Shown here in pieces: positions 11,033-21,456 of a stretch of 64,000 nt of DNA; positions within the stretch are counted from its first letter, which is position 1; every line of letters starts with the position of its first letter. The translations under genes and the position numbers were made by a program. The DNA comes from Buddleja alternifolia. Its lineage: Eukaryota > Streptophyta > Magnoliopsida > Lamiales > Scrophulariaceae. The DNA is taken from NCBI GenBank assembly GCA_019426215.1, contig CM033391.1:16728708-16792707 (forward strand), in the 5' to 3' direction. Under the pieces are notes generated by a model that was not told the DNA's origin, ran no database searches, and saw only the letters and a list, made by a program, of their open reading frames with translations.

Positions 11033-12237
11033 GGAAAAATTGGAATTTTCATACATTAAAGGGGAGTGCTCACCGTTTTGATACAATAAAGGGGACAAAT
11101 TTAATTTTCATATAGAAAAGGCTGGTTTTTGGCAATTTTGATACAAATCACGCCGAAAAATGTCATTTGGCTGGAAAATTGCCTTAAGTTTGGGGATTTT
11201 TGCATTTGGAAGAAAAATTAACATTTAATTTGGGGATTTATGCATATGAAGGGGAAATTGACTTCTAATTTGAGAATTTAATTCAAATACTTACAATTTC
11301 TTTTCTTTTTTTAACTTATTTAAATTCATTTGGAAATTTTAATTCATCTATTTTCTTTTGTTTATTATATATAAAATTTCTTTAATTAATATATAATATT
11401 AAATATTAAAATAATATAAATAAAAAAAATATATTCTAATTTTTACAAAAAAAAAAATCTTTTTATTTTTCAAATTCTTCAAAATTGTTTTTATTTATTT
11501 TCTAATTTTTTTCTTTCGATTTCTCAATTTTTTTTCCTTATTTCTTAATTTTTCAAAATTTTAATACATTCATTTTTTCTTATTATATTATGATTTTACA
11601 TAATTTTTCCAAAGTAATTTGTTTTTAATTTAATTTAATATATTACTTTTTACTTTTTTTTACTGAGTTTTTAATTTAATTTATTTTTGTCAATGGAAAG
11701 AAACTGGCAATTAAAAATAATTTCTGAGTTTAAGATAGAAGTTTTATTATTTTCTGATTTTTTCAGATTTCTTTAATTTTTTAATATTTTTACCACTATA
11801 TTCGCATTCGTCAAATTATTAAGCTATTTTATTTTTTTTAACTAGAAATAAGTTTGAAATATAGAATTTCAATATTTTTCTAACTTCTTTTTGCAATTTT
11901 ATCTTCACATGGGAGTTGGGGGTAGTTTTGACTTTTTCCTTCATTTCCCTTCAATTTTGGGTGCCACACATGCAATTTTCACTCCAATTTTAGGGTAAAT
12001 TTGACTTTTCCCTCATTTTCCTCCAATTTTGGGTGCCATATAAGCAAATTTCCTTCCAAACATGAAAATCCCCAATTAAATTTATGTGCCATATAGACAT
12101 TTTCTGGAGAATTTTTTGATTTCCCAGCATGATTTGTACTAAAATTGCCAAAATAACTTTTTCTGTATGAAAATTAAATTTATCCCCTTTATTGTACCAA
12201 AACGGGGAGCTTTCATGTATGAAAATTGCAATTTTCC
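11033..12237. mobile_element. Mutator-type element with long terminal inverted repeats
   Basis: The first about 200 bases are repeated, inverted, in the last about 200. Left GGAATTTTCATACATTAAAG pairs with right GCAATTTTCATACATGAAAG (read in reverse), followed by shared words such as ACAATAAAGGGGA and AATTTAATTTTCATA on both arms. The roughly 1.2-kb body is AT-rich without a transposase frame, so it would be non-autonomous. Long diverged TIRs suggest a MULE-type MITE. A clean 9-bp duplication was not found: TGAATAGAT (11010-11018) and TGAATTGAT (about 12253) are close but do not abut the TIRs. Ends are therefore approximate. Confidence 0.6.
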
Positions 12238-13198
12238 ATTCTGACAATGTATGAATTGATTGGAATTTTCTCGAACCAAAACAAAAACTAGCTACTAATA
12301 ATTGAAAGCATAAAAACTTAAAATAATATTTTCTAACTCTCTAGAGTATGTCTCTTCAGCCCTAAGGAACATTTTACTTATAATAGGATCATAGAGAATA
12401 ACACTGGACTCACTCTATAATTTGTTTCCTAAATTATGGAGTTTCCTTCTTCAAGTAGGATTCAATTTGTTGATTTCCTGTCAACTCTTTGCCAGGTATT
12501 TTGTATATGATCCCGTCCAAATTAGATTCTAACTCCTTCTACAAAGTTGTATATAGACTTATTATCTTTTCTGCCCAACTGCCTTGGCCAAATCCAAGAT
12601 GTGTGACTCAACTTATGGTCTTCGCACCGAAATTGTGCAGTCCAATCCACAACAGAATTTTGCTATAAATTCACTAATATTTTTGAGCGCAAATACTTCC
12701 GGATTGGGTTTGGACGTCTTTAATAACAATTTTGGGACTTCTTCGTAGATTTTGAACTACATAAGAATCACTGAAAACGGAGGTATGTAGCTCCAGATAT
12801 GTCCATATTTCCAAACAACACCAAATCACCTAATTTGATATAAAATTATATTTTACGCTCCAAAACCTGCCCAAATCATTAAATAAAATAAAATCAATTC
12901 TAATAGGCACATAATCATAATAAATTAAAAGACTAAATATAGAGGAAATTAACTGTATAAATATAGCACATATCACCAAACTAGATAAGACAGTTCCACG
13001 AGATATCTCCATGCATAGTGGTGATTGCATCTTACGTTACATGACCATCTCACGACTCATGGCCGATGAATCAATGCCAGATGGCATCTCCCATGTCACC
13101 ACCTTGATGGAAGGTGCGGATAATGGAACCTTGTTCACAATTTCCACATTGATTTAATATCTTGGATTTAATTCGAGGCATCCAAATTGCACGATGTT
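12238..13198 (-). other. unclassified; possible antisense LTR
   Basis: There is no gene here. On the minus strand the text starting at 12975 (TGATATGTGCTATATTTA...) has the look of a Ty3/Gypsy LTR and loosely resembles the start of the solo LTR at 26971 (TGATAAGAGTCA). The other boundary and a target duplication could not be found. From 12976 to 13198 nothing identifiable is seen. Confidence 0.25.
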
Positions 13199-13292
13199 GT
13201 TGAAAATTTCAAGTTTAAAACCTTCAAAAGTCGAAGTTTCGGTCTTAAACTTTGACTATTATTTTGAAGGTTTAAAACTTAAATTTTTCAAC
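13199..13292. repeat. 94-nt foldback (two-tier hairpin)
   Basis: The left arm 13199-13229 (GTTGAAAATTTCAAG, then TTTAAAACCTTCAAAA) pairs with 13262-13292 almost completely. Inside it GTCGAAGTTT pairs with AAACTTTGAC with one mismatch, leaving a small loop. The length is like that of a miRNA precursor or a tiny foldback element. No coding sense. Confidence 0.6.
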
Positions 13293-13375
13293 AGGTGTCA
13301 CCCATTATATTTAAGATAAATAATAGCAAAAAATAACATATCGGAAAATAAGATAAATATCTAGAAAGCGTAACC

Positions 13376-13469
13376 ATGGAGCATTACGAGCTTTCCTGGG
13401 TGATCCATCCAAAAGAGGCGGGTCATGGTGATGCTGATATAGGCCTTGTGAAAATAATTGGCATGGATT
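13376..13469 (+). other. short open frame cut by element A (uncertain)
   Basis: An ATG in good plant context (AACCATGGA) opens 31 codons (MEHYELSWVIHPKEAGHGDA and on) that run straight into element A. After removing one GGATT copy, the frame stays open from 20436 to the retroposon at 20497, and after that to a stop near 21160. I recognise no protein family. It could be a broken host exon or chance. Confidence 0.2.
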
Positions 13470-15232
13470 TGTTAGGATTATGCCCTCAGATACTATAGAG
13501 GATAGAATGATAGGGCATATTTCTTGTAATGAACTTATTTCTTATTTATAATAAAAGACATTGTTTAGTTTTCACTTAAATTCATCTGCATCTATAAGCA
13601 GTGTGAAACATTTTGTCCATGTTTTCAGTGCAATCTCTCTACTTCCTATAGGATAGGAAAATGGACACTAGAGAGATTGATCTTGATTATTTAAACTCGT
13701 TCGCAACTAATATGAAGTCTTTAATGGACAAGTAAAGACTTGGAACACTTGTACAATCTGAGCTTTGACATGGGAGTGCCAAATGAACACCATGTGATGG
13801 TGGAAGCTTAAGACTGTAGACACATCAGTGGAACTGATATGCTTGAACACGACTCGCATCGGTTCTGTCACATGAGTTTTCACTCTGTGACTGTCAATGA
13901 CAGAACTGATTATGCGCAACAGGTATAAGTGAACCTTTGACCTGAAGTATCAGGGTGAAGATACACTTGTGAAGTCAAGTCTGTCACTAGAGTAGTTAGA
14001 CCCAATTCACCTGTTGGTGGGGTGGACCTCGAAATGCGGCTTGATGGGCAAGTGGTAGTCTTAGCTGATAACTAATATGAGATTTGTTCTCTCATAAGTG
14101 AATGAGAAAGTATCCTATGTGATTATAGATAATAGAGATAAAAGTCTTTAGCCAAAGCCAAAGAGACAATTGTGCGAGACACTAAATCAAACTCAATTAT
14201 CTCGTATTATTATAATTAATACATATGGCCAAGTCCAGTGACTTTGACATAACCATGACTCTCACTTGACTAGGACACATGAACAAAGGGCTTATACTTA
14301 TACGGTATTTACGATTGGAAGGTTGTGGAATGATCCAATCATTCGATTTCGTTTGGGCTACGAACTGGGTCATGTGACTGGCTAGGTGTTACCCATTTCC
14401 TTTGGATTCCTCTCATTGCCAAACGAAACAAACCTAAAGAGTCGCGCTAAAGGAGTGATAAAGAAAAATAAAAGGATTTTCCTATTTTATTCTAGGAGAT
14501 TTAATTTATGGGATAAATTAAATAATTAATTAATTGCTCATTAGATGAGATAATTAATTATAAAGATAAGATTAATTATTAATTAATTTCTCAAGAAAAT
14601 AAATTAATGAATTAATTTATCTAATTAATTTGGTTATTTAATTAATTGATTTATTTCTATAATAAATTATTAGTTAAATAGTTAATTAATTAAAACAAAA
14701 GACGAGCCGGGCCATGTAAGGAGCATCATTTGGACGCCTCCTAGGGCCAAGTTGGGCGTCCTCTTGGATGCCCAACATGAGCTTTATTCTTTTGTTTTGG
14801 TCAATAGGTCAAGTGATATTAAAAGGACTTTTGACTAGATGAAATTTGATGATTTCACACAACTCTTCTAGAAAGAAAAAGAAAAACTCCTCCCTCTCTC
14901 TCACATAGCTAGCTGTCGGTCAAGGTGAAGAAAAAATGGAATTTTTCGTCAAATCAACTCGCTTGATTATTTAGAGGCAACATACTTTCCTTGTTCGGAT
15001 CAAGAATTCAAGAAAGCTTCAAGGAATTCGTGAAGAGTGGAATGCACGAGTTTTGGAGATTTGGAGCCTTCAAGTGTTCGAATTTTTGAAGGAGGATTTA
15101 GTTTTCCAACCACTTTCCTTTAACTGGTAAGTTTTTATTCGTTTTAGCGTTTATGTGATTCAATATGCAAATCGAGAAAAACACTTTGGGATTTAAAATC
15201 TTCCGATGCGCAATTTTTCGCGTAGCCCAACA
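13470..15232 (+). mobile_element. Element A: 5' LTR
   Basis: A 1,763-bp LTR running from TGTTAGGATTATGCCC to GTAGCCCAACA. Its start resembles the LTR of element C (TGTTAGGTATATGCCCT) and the BARE/Angela lineage. It is followed by G and then TGGTATCAGAGCCAAT (15234-15249), the standard Copia primer-binding site for initiator tRNA-Met. Confidence 0.88.
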
Positions 15233-17373
15233 GTGGTATCAGAGCCAATCTTTGATCTGCATGTTTGATCAAAATTATGTGATTTTTGATATGCATACTA
15301 TGTGTTTTTGAAGCATGCATTTAGGCATTCTTAAATCTGTGTTTTTATGGTTTTTAGCATAAAATTTAATTTTTATGTTTATTATAAATCTGGGTAATTT
15401 TATGATATGGAAAAAAATTGAGAAACGGGGCTCGAAAGCCCCGAAGAAGCTGCACACAGCCCTACGCGTGTGCTGGGCATACGTCGCCTGGCCGTGTGGC
15501 CTAGTCACGCGCTTGCTACACGGCCATGAGGCTTGCTCGGGTCGTGTGTTTGACACACAACTCGCTGAAACGGGTCATGGACCCAGGTCTGAAAAAGGGC
15601 TGTGATTTGGGTCAAAATTAGTATTTGGGTTCGGGTAAATTTAATTATCCGGGTGGGTCAAGAGGATGATAACCTAAAATAATTCAAATTAAGCCCAATT
15701 GTAAAATTACTTAATTTTGACTTATTAATTAGTTTGGGCTTAATTTAATTAATTACAAATGGGCCAACGGGTTGGTGATTTGGATTTAAATTAAAACTAT
15801 CCCAATAGAAATTAATAACACGTGCATGTTTTTCTAATTAATTAATTTTAGGCCCAAATTAAATTAAATCCGAGTGGACCAAAAGGATGGTGACTTGGGT
15901 TTGATGAAATCGAGCCCAATAAGATTAATTGGAATAAAAATATTTAATTAGAATAATTAATCATTTTTCTTGGAGATATATAATTAATTTATAGATTAAA
16001 TATTATTATTTTTCCTCAACTTGGAAATTACCTAGATATTTGAATAAGGAATATAAATTATTTTTCTTGGGTGATTAATAATTAATTCTTTAATCAAATA
16101 ATTTTTTTTTCAATTAATGATGGCTTTAAATCATGATAAAATAAGATTCTATATTATATGTATTCATTTTAGTTGGACTAATATTATTTTAATTAAAGGT
16201 AGATATACTTAATATATAATATTGTATATCTAAGTCATCTAGTAAGACTAGATTGATTTTAATTGAAATAAAGAATATATATAAATTAGGAATTTTATAA
16301 AGGACTTTTTAGTTGGACTAAAAATTTAAATAATCAACATAAATGTTTTAATATTGCGAGCATGTCTTATGTGATGGAGACACCGATCATGAACTTAGGT
16401 TTTATTCGATTTACCTTTCTTTTTTTGGGTTGTAAAGTCGAAATTGAGGCTATTTATTGCTTTATTAGAAATAATGTATAGGTTGTTTTTAAAGCATTGT
16501 GATAGAATAGTTCAAGATTGGTGGAGACGAGAAGCCCATGAAAATTAGATAGGTTTTCGTTTTTACCTTTCTGTGATGGCCCATTAGCTTTGGCCCTCTA
16601 GTAAAAGTCCATGATCGAGTGTGATGGTTTTATTTATTTAATTCCATTAATATATAAATATATTGATAGGGATGTTTATTAGTAGTATAAATTATGCATT
16701 TTCGATATATGATAATTGTGCTATATAAATTGATTAATGTGCAAAATGAGACCAAACTTTAGACAATCTAAATTCTCTCAAATAAATAATACTGAGTTAG
16801 TAAAGGATGTGGGACATCCTCGCCCTTCACTAAGCTTATTAAAATTAAAATTACTACAAATGTATAATGCTTCCCAGTTACGGGGGTTATGCATTTGGAA
16901 ATAATTTGAAATTTTATTAAGTGCATAAGATGCCTTAGTCGAAGCATATTTCACCCCAAAAACCGGTTGGGTTGCATTGTGAAATTCAAATGTTAGATTA
17001 AAGGAGTTAGTGGGAATAAACTCGGGTAGTTCACGAGCTTAAAAATCGATTAGGTTGCGGGTTGGTGAACTATGGAGAAAGGTATTGAAACATGTATGGG
17101 ATAAATTGATGTAAGACATCACTTCAAATAATTAATGGGCCAGAAGTCGGTTAGGTTGCAATCCATCTAATTAATTGAGGACCTCAATACCCGCTGTGGA
17201 ATCGATGCCAATGATGATTCCCGATTTCTACATGGGAGTACGGAAATCGAAAAATGCAGTGGGAGACAAGATGAATTTTAAAGTCCTTGATTTTTCTTGG
17301 TTAAGTCAATTACAAGTAATCTAATTAATCTGGTTTATTTATGCAATTATTTTCTCATTTATCTCTCTCAAAT
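15233..17373 (+). other. Element A: primer-binding site and untranslated leader
   Basis: The stretch opens with the tRNA-iMet primer-binding site at 15234-15249. A GC-rich stretch at 15425-15600 with repeated 'cgtgt/cacgc' words follows, then about 1.7 kb of AT-rich leader. Open frames at 15275-15605 on both strands have no protein character. A leader of this length is usual for Angela-type elements. Confidence 0.6.
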
Positions 17374-18210
17374 ATGACAAACCCACTTTCAATTCTGCTC
17401 GGAAAGAATACACTAACTGGACCCAATTATGTGGACTGGCTTAGAAATTTGAGGATTGTCCTCAATATGGAATCTCTGGGATACGTCTTGGAGGCTGATA
17501 TCCCGGCGGCTCCAACTAGGACACGTGCTAGTGAGGAAGAGGTCCAAGCCCATGAAAAATGGGTCAAGGATGACGTCCGGGTGAGAGAATACATGCTGGG
17601 ATCTATGTCCAATGAACTTCAAAGGTCACATGATAAGATCCCCACTGCAAGAGTTATCCTATCACACCTGGTAGAGCTCTATGGTGAGCATAGTCGAACT
17701 GCTCGATATGAGATATCGAAAGAGCTCTTCGGAGCCAAGATGAAAGAAAGTGAGAAGGTTGGTGATCATGTCCTCAAAATGATATCGAGGATTGAGAAAT
17801 TAGAAGGTCTCAACTTCACCATGAACGCCACCCTTCAAACTGACTTAATCTTGCAGTCTCTTCCTGATTCCTTCTCCCAATTTGTGGTTAACTTTAACTG
17901 GAGTGAGATAGAGTGCAATTTAGCAAGGCTAATGAACAAGTTAGTTACTGCACAATCTCAAATGAAACCAAAGGGAAAGGAAACTGCCTTGGTCATCTCT
18001 TCTGGACCTAAAAAGTCTAAGTCTAAGAAGAAGAACAACAAAAAGCAGACTGGCGAGCTAGGAGCAAAAGGGGGTGTTCAAAAGGGTAAGGGAAAGGCTC
18101 AAGGGTCTTATAAGAGCAAAGGGCCTAAAAATATGGATAGATGTCCCGAGTGCGGTGAGCTTAGCCACTAGAAGAAGAATTGCCCTAAATTAGGCAAAGG
18201 CACAAAAGGT
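17374..18210 (+). pseudogene. Element A: gag
   Basis: This is a Copia capsid protein, opening MTNPLSILLGKNTLTGPNY. I take the Met at 17374, not the one 11 codons earlier, because it matches the gag start of element C (MINPLKTLLEKNVLTGPNY). The UBN2-type capsid region covers about residues 10-200, followed by a Lys-rich linker. The CCHC zinc knuckle reads CPECGELSH then a TAG stop at 18169-18171 and KKNC, so the last ligand lies beyond a stop. Otherwise the frame is intact for 265 codons, the best-preserved gag among the Angela-like copies here. Confidence 0.8.
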
Positions 18211-19125
18211 ATGGAATTCTTCATTTATTAAACTAATTGTTCTATGACCGTTTTTTCTACTTCATGGATTCTGGACTTAACGGCTAGCGCTTAGGTGTGT
18301 TGTTAGGATCAGGATCTGGAGAGAAGTAGAAAGTTGGGCTGAGAAGAATTGTTGATCAAAGTAGGCAGTGAGGCAAGCGTCGCAGCTACTAGGATTGGAT
18401 CTACTTCTTTGATTTTGAATTCTAGTCATTTATTGTTTTTAAATAATGTTTTGGTTTTGCCCAAGGGGCTTAAGAAAATTGTTTCCATTCCTTGAGATAC
18501 ATTTTGTTTTTCTGATTTGAATTGTGACATTTATTATGGTAATAAAATAGTTGGCAATGCATCTTTAGTGAATGGTTTGTATTATTTAAATGTCCATAAT
18601 TCTTCTGATGTGAATGTTGTAACACATAAATGTGGTAGGCAAGAAGCTAACTTAAGACTTAAGTGACATCTTAGACTAGGCCATGCTAGAGAGCACAAGA
18701 TCCACAAAATGGAAAAAGATGGGCTTTTAAGCTCACTAGGGTCGGATCCCTATCCAACATGTGAATCATGTCTCTTAGGCAAGATGGCTAGATCTCCCTT
18801 CACTGGGACTTTTGAAAGAGCTACTCAAATCTTAGGATTAGTGCATACCAACGTTTGCGTACCATTTGGAGAAATGGCCTGTGGAGGTTTCTACTACTTC
18901 ATCACTTTCACAGACGATCATTCAAGATATGGCCTAGTGTATCTGATGAAGCAAAAGTCTGAATCCTTTGAAACGTTTAAAGAATTCAAAGCTTTAGTAG
19001 AAAATCAAACTGGCCAAAATATGAAGACTCTACGTTCAGATCGTGGAGGAGAATATATGAGCGCCGTGTTTGATGAATTCCTAAGGGAACAATGAATAAT
19101 TTTACAACTAACACCCCGACCAACT
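18211..19125 (+). pseudogene. Element A: decayed protease and integrase
   Basis: The protease motif reads WILDLTASA where the family has WILDSGASA, so the D-S-G core is damaged. Stops and frameshifts follow. The integrase zinc region (LRHLRLGHAREHKIH in a patched reading; CESCLLGK at about 18760) and catalytic part are open at 18709-19095: VHTNVCVPFG has Asn where the first catalytic Asp is expected, while RSDRGGEYMS keeps the second. Homology to element C ends near 19125 in the region leading to the third acidic residue. Not functional. Confidence 0.75.
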
Positions 19126-19713
19126 CATATACATATGTACACGCCTACTCCCTAATTTTTAGGGGAGAAGTAGGCGTGTACCACCTATGATTTTAACCCT
19201 AGGTGGACTCTATATATACATGTATATTTTACCTCTTTTAAACTTAATGGAAAAAGGGACTTTGAATTAGTCTTTAGTTTTTGAAAAGAAAAATAAGTTT
19301 TTGAGAAAAATACTTTTTCTATTCCCAATTTTCTTTCATACTATTTTCTTCAAACTCATGTGTTGAGTGCGAAGAACACTTAAATAATTCCAAACCCTTT
19401 TTCCTAAAAAGCCAAGATTCAATATTCTCCTTGTTAGCACTGGTGGAGATAATTGAGGGTAGAAGTTAGGGTGTGGATACATCTCAGAGGCTCAACACTT
19501 GGTGCGCTAGGGCTAATCAATTTGAAGATTGTAGCAGGGAGTAGCTTAAAAAGACGTTGCTGCTTTAAGGTCTATAAGAGGTAAACACGAGATAGTTTTG
19601 AATCTGATGGTACCATGTCAACCTAGCCTGAATTTCGGGGATTCTGCTTTAATTTTTGAAATTATATGTATTCCGCTGCGCCGGTATCCCCGGAGGTTGT
19701 AACGATCCCAACA
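19126..19713 (+). mobile_element. LTR tail of a different Copia family, nested in A
   Basis: The stretch ends GTAACGATCCCAACA. The words 'cccggaggt' and 'tcggggattctg' are typical of the end of a Copia LTR. Only its 3' part is present and no primer-binding site follows. At the left, 19137-19149 and 19169-19181 form a perfect 13-bp inverted repeat around an inner CCCT/AGGG stem. Boundaries are by change of homology. Confidence 0.45.
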
Positions 19714-20337
19714 ATAATTAATTGGGCGTATTGATTTATTGGTTAAATTAATATATTTAATATTTAATTTAATTAGATCAAATCAAATTATTTTATTGGA
19801 AAATTAATTAAATGGAATTAATTAATTAATATATATATATTGGATTTAAATGGGATTTAAATTAAATATTTATTAAAAGGTGGGCTAAGTTGACTGGGCT
19901 AACTTAAAGCCCACCCACGTTCAATTGGATCCCTAGAGGGGCGGCCACCATGAGAGTCCTAGGAGACTACAACTTGTTAGTTAAGTCATTAGAGTTATAA
20001 GGTGACTCTAATGCTAACAAGTCATTGTAACCCTAGTTGCATCACACACAAAAAGAAGAAGGAATCCTATCATCAAATTTTTGCACTAGCCGTCCACCAT
20101 AATCGAACAGGGAAAATTTGGAGATCTTTAGAAGGCTTGTTTCGCGTGCATCTTTAGATACAGGAGCTCAAGGAGTTGCTGTTACGTGAAATCTAATTAC
20201 AAAGTCGATAAGGTAAATCAATTTCGTTTGGTTTTTTGAAAACTATTAAAAATCATCGAATCCCATTAAAGTGATCCACCTTTAGGAATCAAAATTTTTT
20301 CTTCCGCTGCGTTTTTTACTCCATAGGATTCCTAACA
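19714..20337 (+). mobile_element. LTR tail related to element C, nested in A
   Basis: It follows the last about 600 bp of C's LTR (53250-53815) in order, including 'aaaatcatc', 'taaagtga', 'ctttaggaatc' and the terminal CCTAACA at 20331-20337. It is joined directly to the tail of A's own LTR. The 5' part of this LTR is missing. Confidence 0.65.
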
Positions 20338-20430
20338 GTTTTAGCTTTTATGTGATTCAATATGCAAATTGAGAAAAACACTTTGGGATTTTAAAACCTT
20401 CCACTGCGCAAGTTTCCGCGTCACCCAACA
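20338..20430 (+). mobile_element. Element A: truncated 3' LTR tail
   Basis: It is nearly identical to 15140-15232 (shared 'tttatgtgattcaatatgca' and 'aaaaacactttgggatt') and ends CACCCAACA. The GGATT duplication follows at once. The first about 1.67 kb of this LTR is gone. Confidence 0.8.
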
Positions 20431-20496
20431 GGATTATATCTATTACACATGCTTTTGCTGCATTCAAATCTCTAGTCAACTCGCAAAATCCACCTT

Positions 20497-21108
20497 TTTT
20501 TTTGAAGAAAAATCGGTCTTATACATCATTCAATCGAAAGTTTACAACGTCTGAAACAATACAATTCATATCGACTCAAACGATGTAGTAAGAACATCTG
20601 AAACACCAACTATCAAGTTCTTGAAGATAACAAATCTTAAGAACTTACAAACGAACACGAGAAAATTCTTGTGCAACTCCTATTCAAGGAGAGATGAAAC
20701 TCTCATTCGAGAGAGAAAACAAACTCTCATACGAGAGAGAAAATAAAATACTAAACAAAATATCTAAAACGCTATATAAAATTAAAAACTTACGAATCAC
20801 TTGTCTTCATCTCGTCAGATATGCCCTGTCTCTTTAGATCCATATCCATCTCGTCAGATTTGGAGATGTATCTTTAGATCCATATCCGTGTCGTCAGATT
20901 TGAAGATGTGATATATAACTTGAAGAAGGATGCTCCAACCCAACCCGCTGACGACGGTGGTGGTAACAGTAGTGAAGTAGACAACTGCTTCACCAAGCCA
21001 TCGCCTGCGGAGAAAAATATAAGAAAAAAGAAGGCTAGGGTTTAGAGACAGATGAGGAGAGAGAGATTATCAAAATATATTTAACTTCATAATTGATAAC
21101 GTTTTAAT
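20497..21108 (-). mobile_element. Poly(A) retroposon, copy 1
   Basis: The poly(A) tail appears as a T-run on the plus strand (20495-20503). A perfect 11-bp target duplication AAATCCACCTT flanks it at 20486-20496 and 21109-21119. The about 610-bp body recurs at 31887-32807 with the same ends. On its own (minus) strand it begins with a CT-rich 5'-UTR-like stretch containing AAACCCTAGCC and carries about two and a half copies of a roughly 41-bp unit around 'tcgtcagat...agatccatatc' (20810-20915). No reverse transcriptase is encoded. Poly(A) plus variable target duplications are hallmarks of LINE-driven insertion. It may be a long SINE-like family or a retroposed transcript. Confidence 0.75.
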
Positions 21109-21119
21109 AAATCCACCTT

Positions 21120-21456
21120 CTTTAATTACAATAAAAATATATTCCTTGTCAACTAAATCATAATCCAATAAAAAAACAAGATTCGAAAAGGTGAAATACA
21201 AAGGTCCCACTTAAAATTACAAACCAAATCAGATACAACCGATTAATACTGAAGATTATGTTGGAAATTATTGTAAAAAAGATAAATATGAAAATATATT
21301 CCAAGTGATCATTTCAAGTTAGCGTATTCCAATCATAAACGAGAAATTTTTACCTCTTGTAGGGAAATGGTTGGAGAATTTTCATGTTTCTTTGATTCCA
21401 CGTGCTTCTTTGATTTTCCAATCCAAGCAACAAATGTGTAGCTGCCTCTAAATCAC
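21120..21456. other. AT-rich gap, nothing identified
   Basis: This lies between the retroposon's target duplication and the next LTR. I see no gene, repeat partner or motif that I can support. Confidence 0.3.

Larger units (their letters stand above)
13470..20430 (+). mobile_element. Element A: composite Angela/Tork-like Copia retrotransposon
   Basis: The element is bounded by a complete 5' LTR (13470-15232) and the last about 90 bp of the matching LTR (20338-20430). The perfect target duplication GGATT lies at 13465-13469 and 20431-20435. Inside are a primer-binding site, leader, near-complete gag and decayed protease/integrase to about 19125. From there to 20337 two foreign LTR tails replace the rest of pol and most of the 3' LTR. 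The intact outer duplication shows that both ends belong to one insertion, later altered inside. Confidence 0.85.

Noticed and set aside
15275..15605. Overlapping open frames of 93 and 76 codons in A's leader
   Set aside because: Both strands open by chance in a GC-rich leader; no family and no match to coding parts of related elements.
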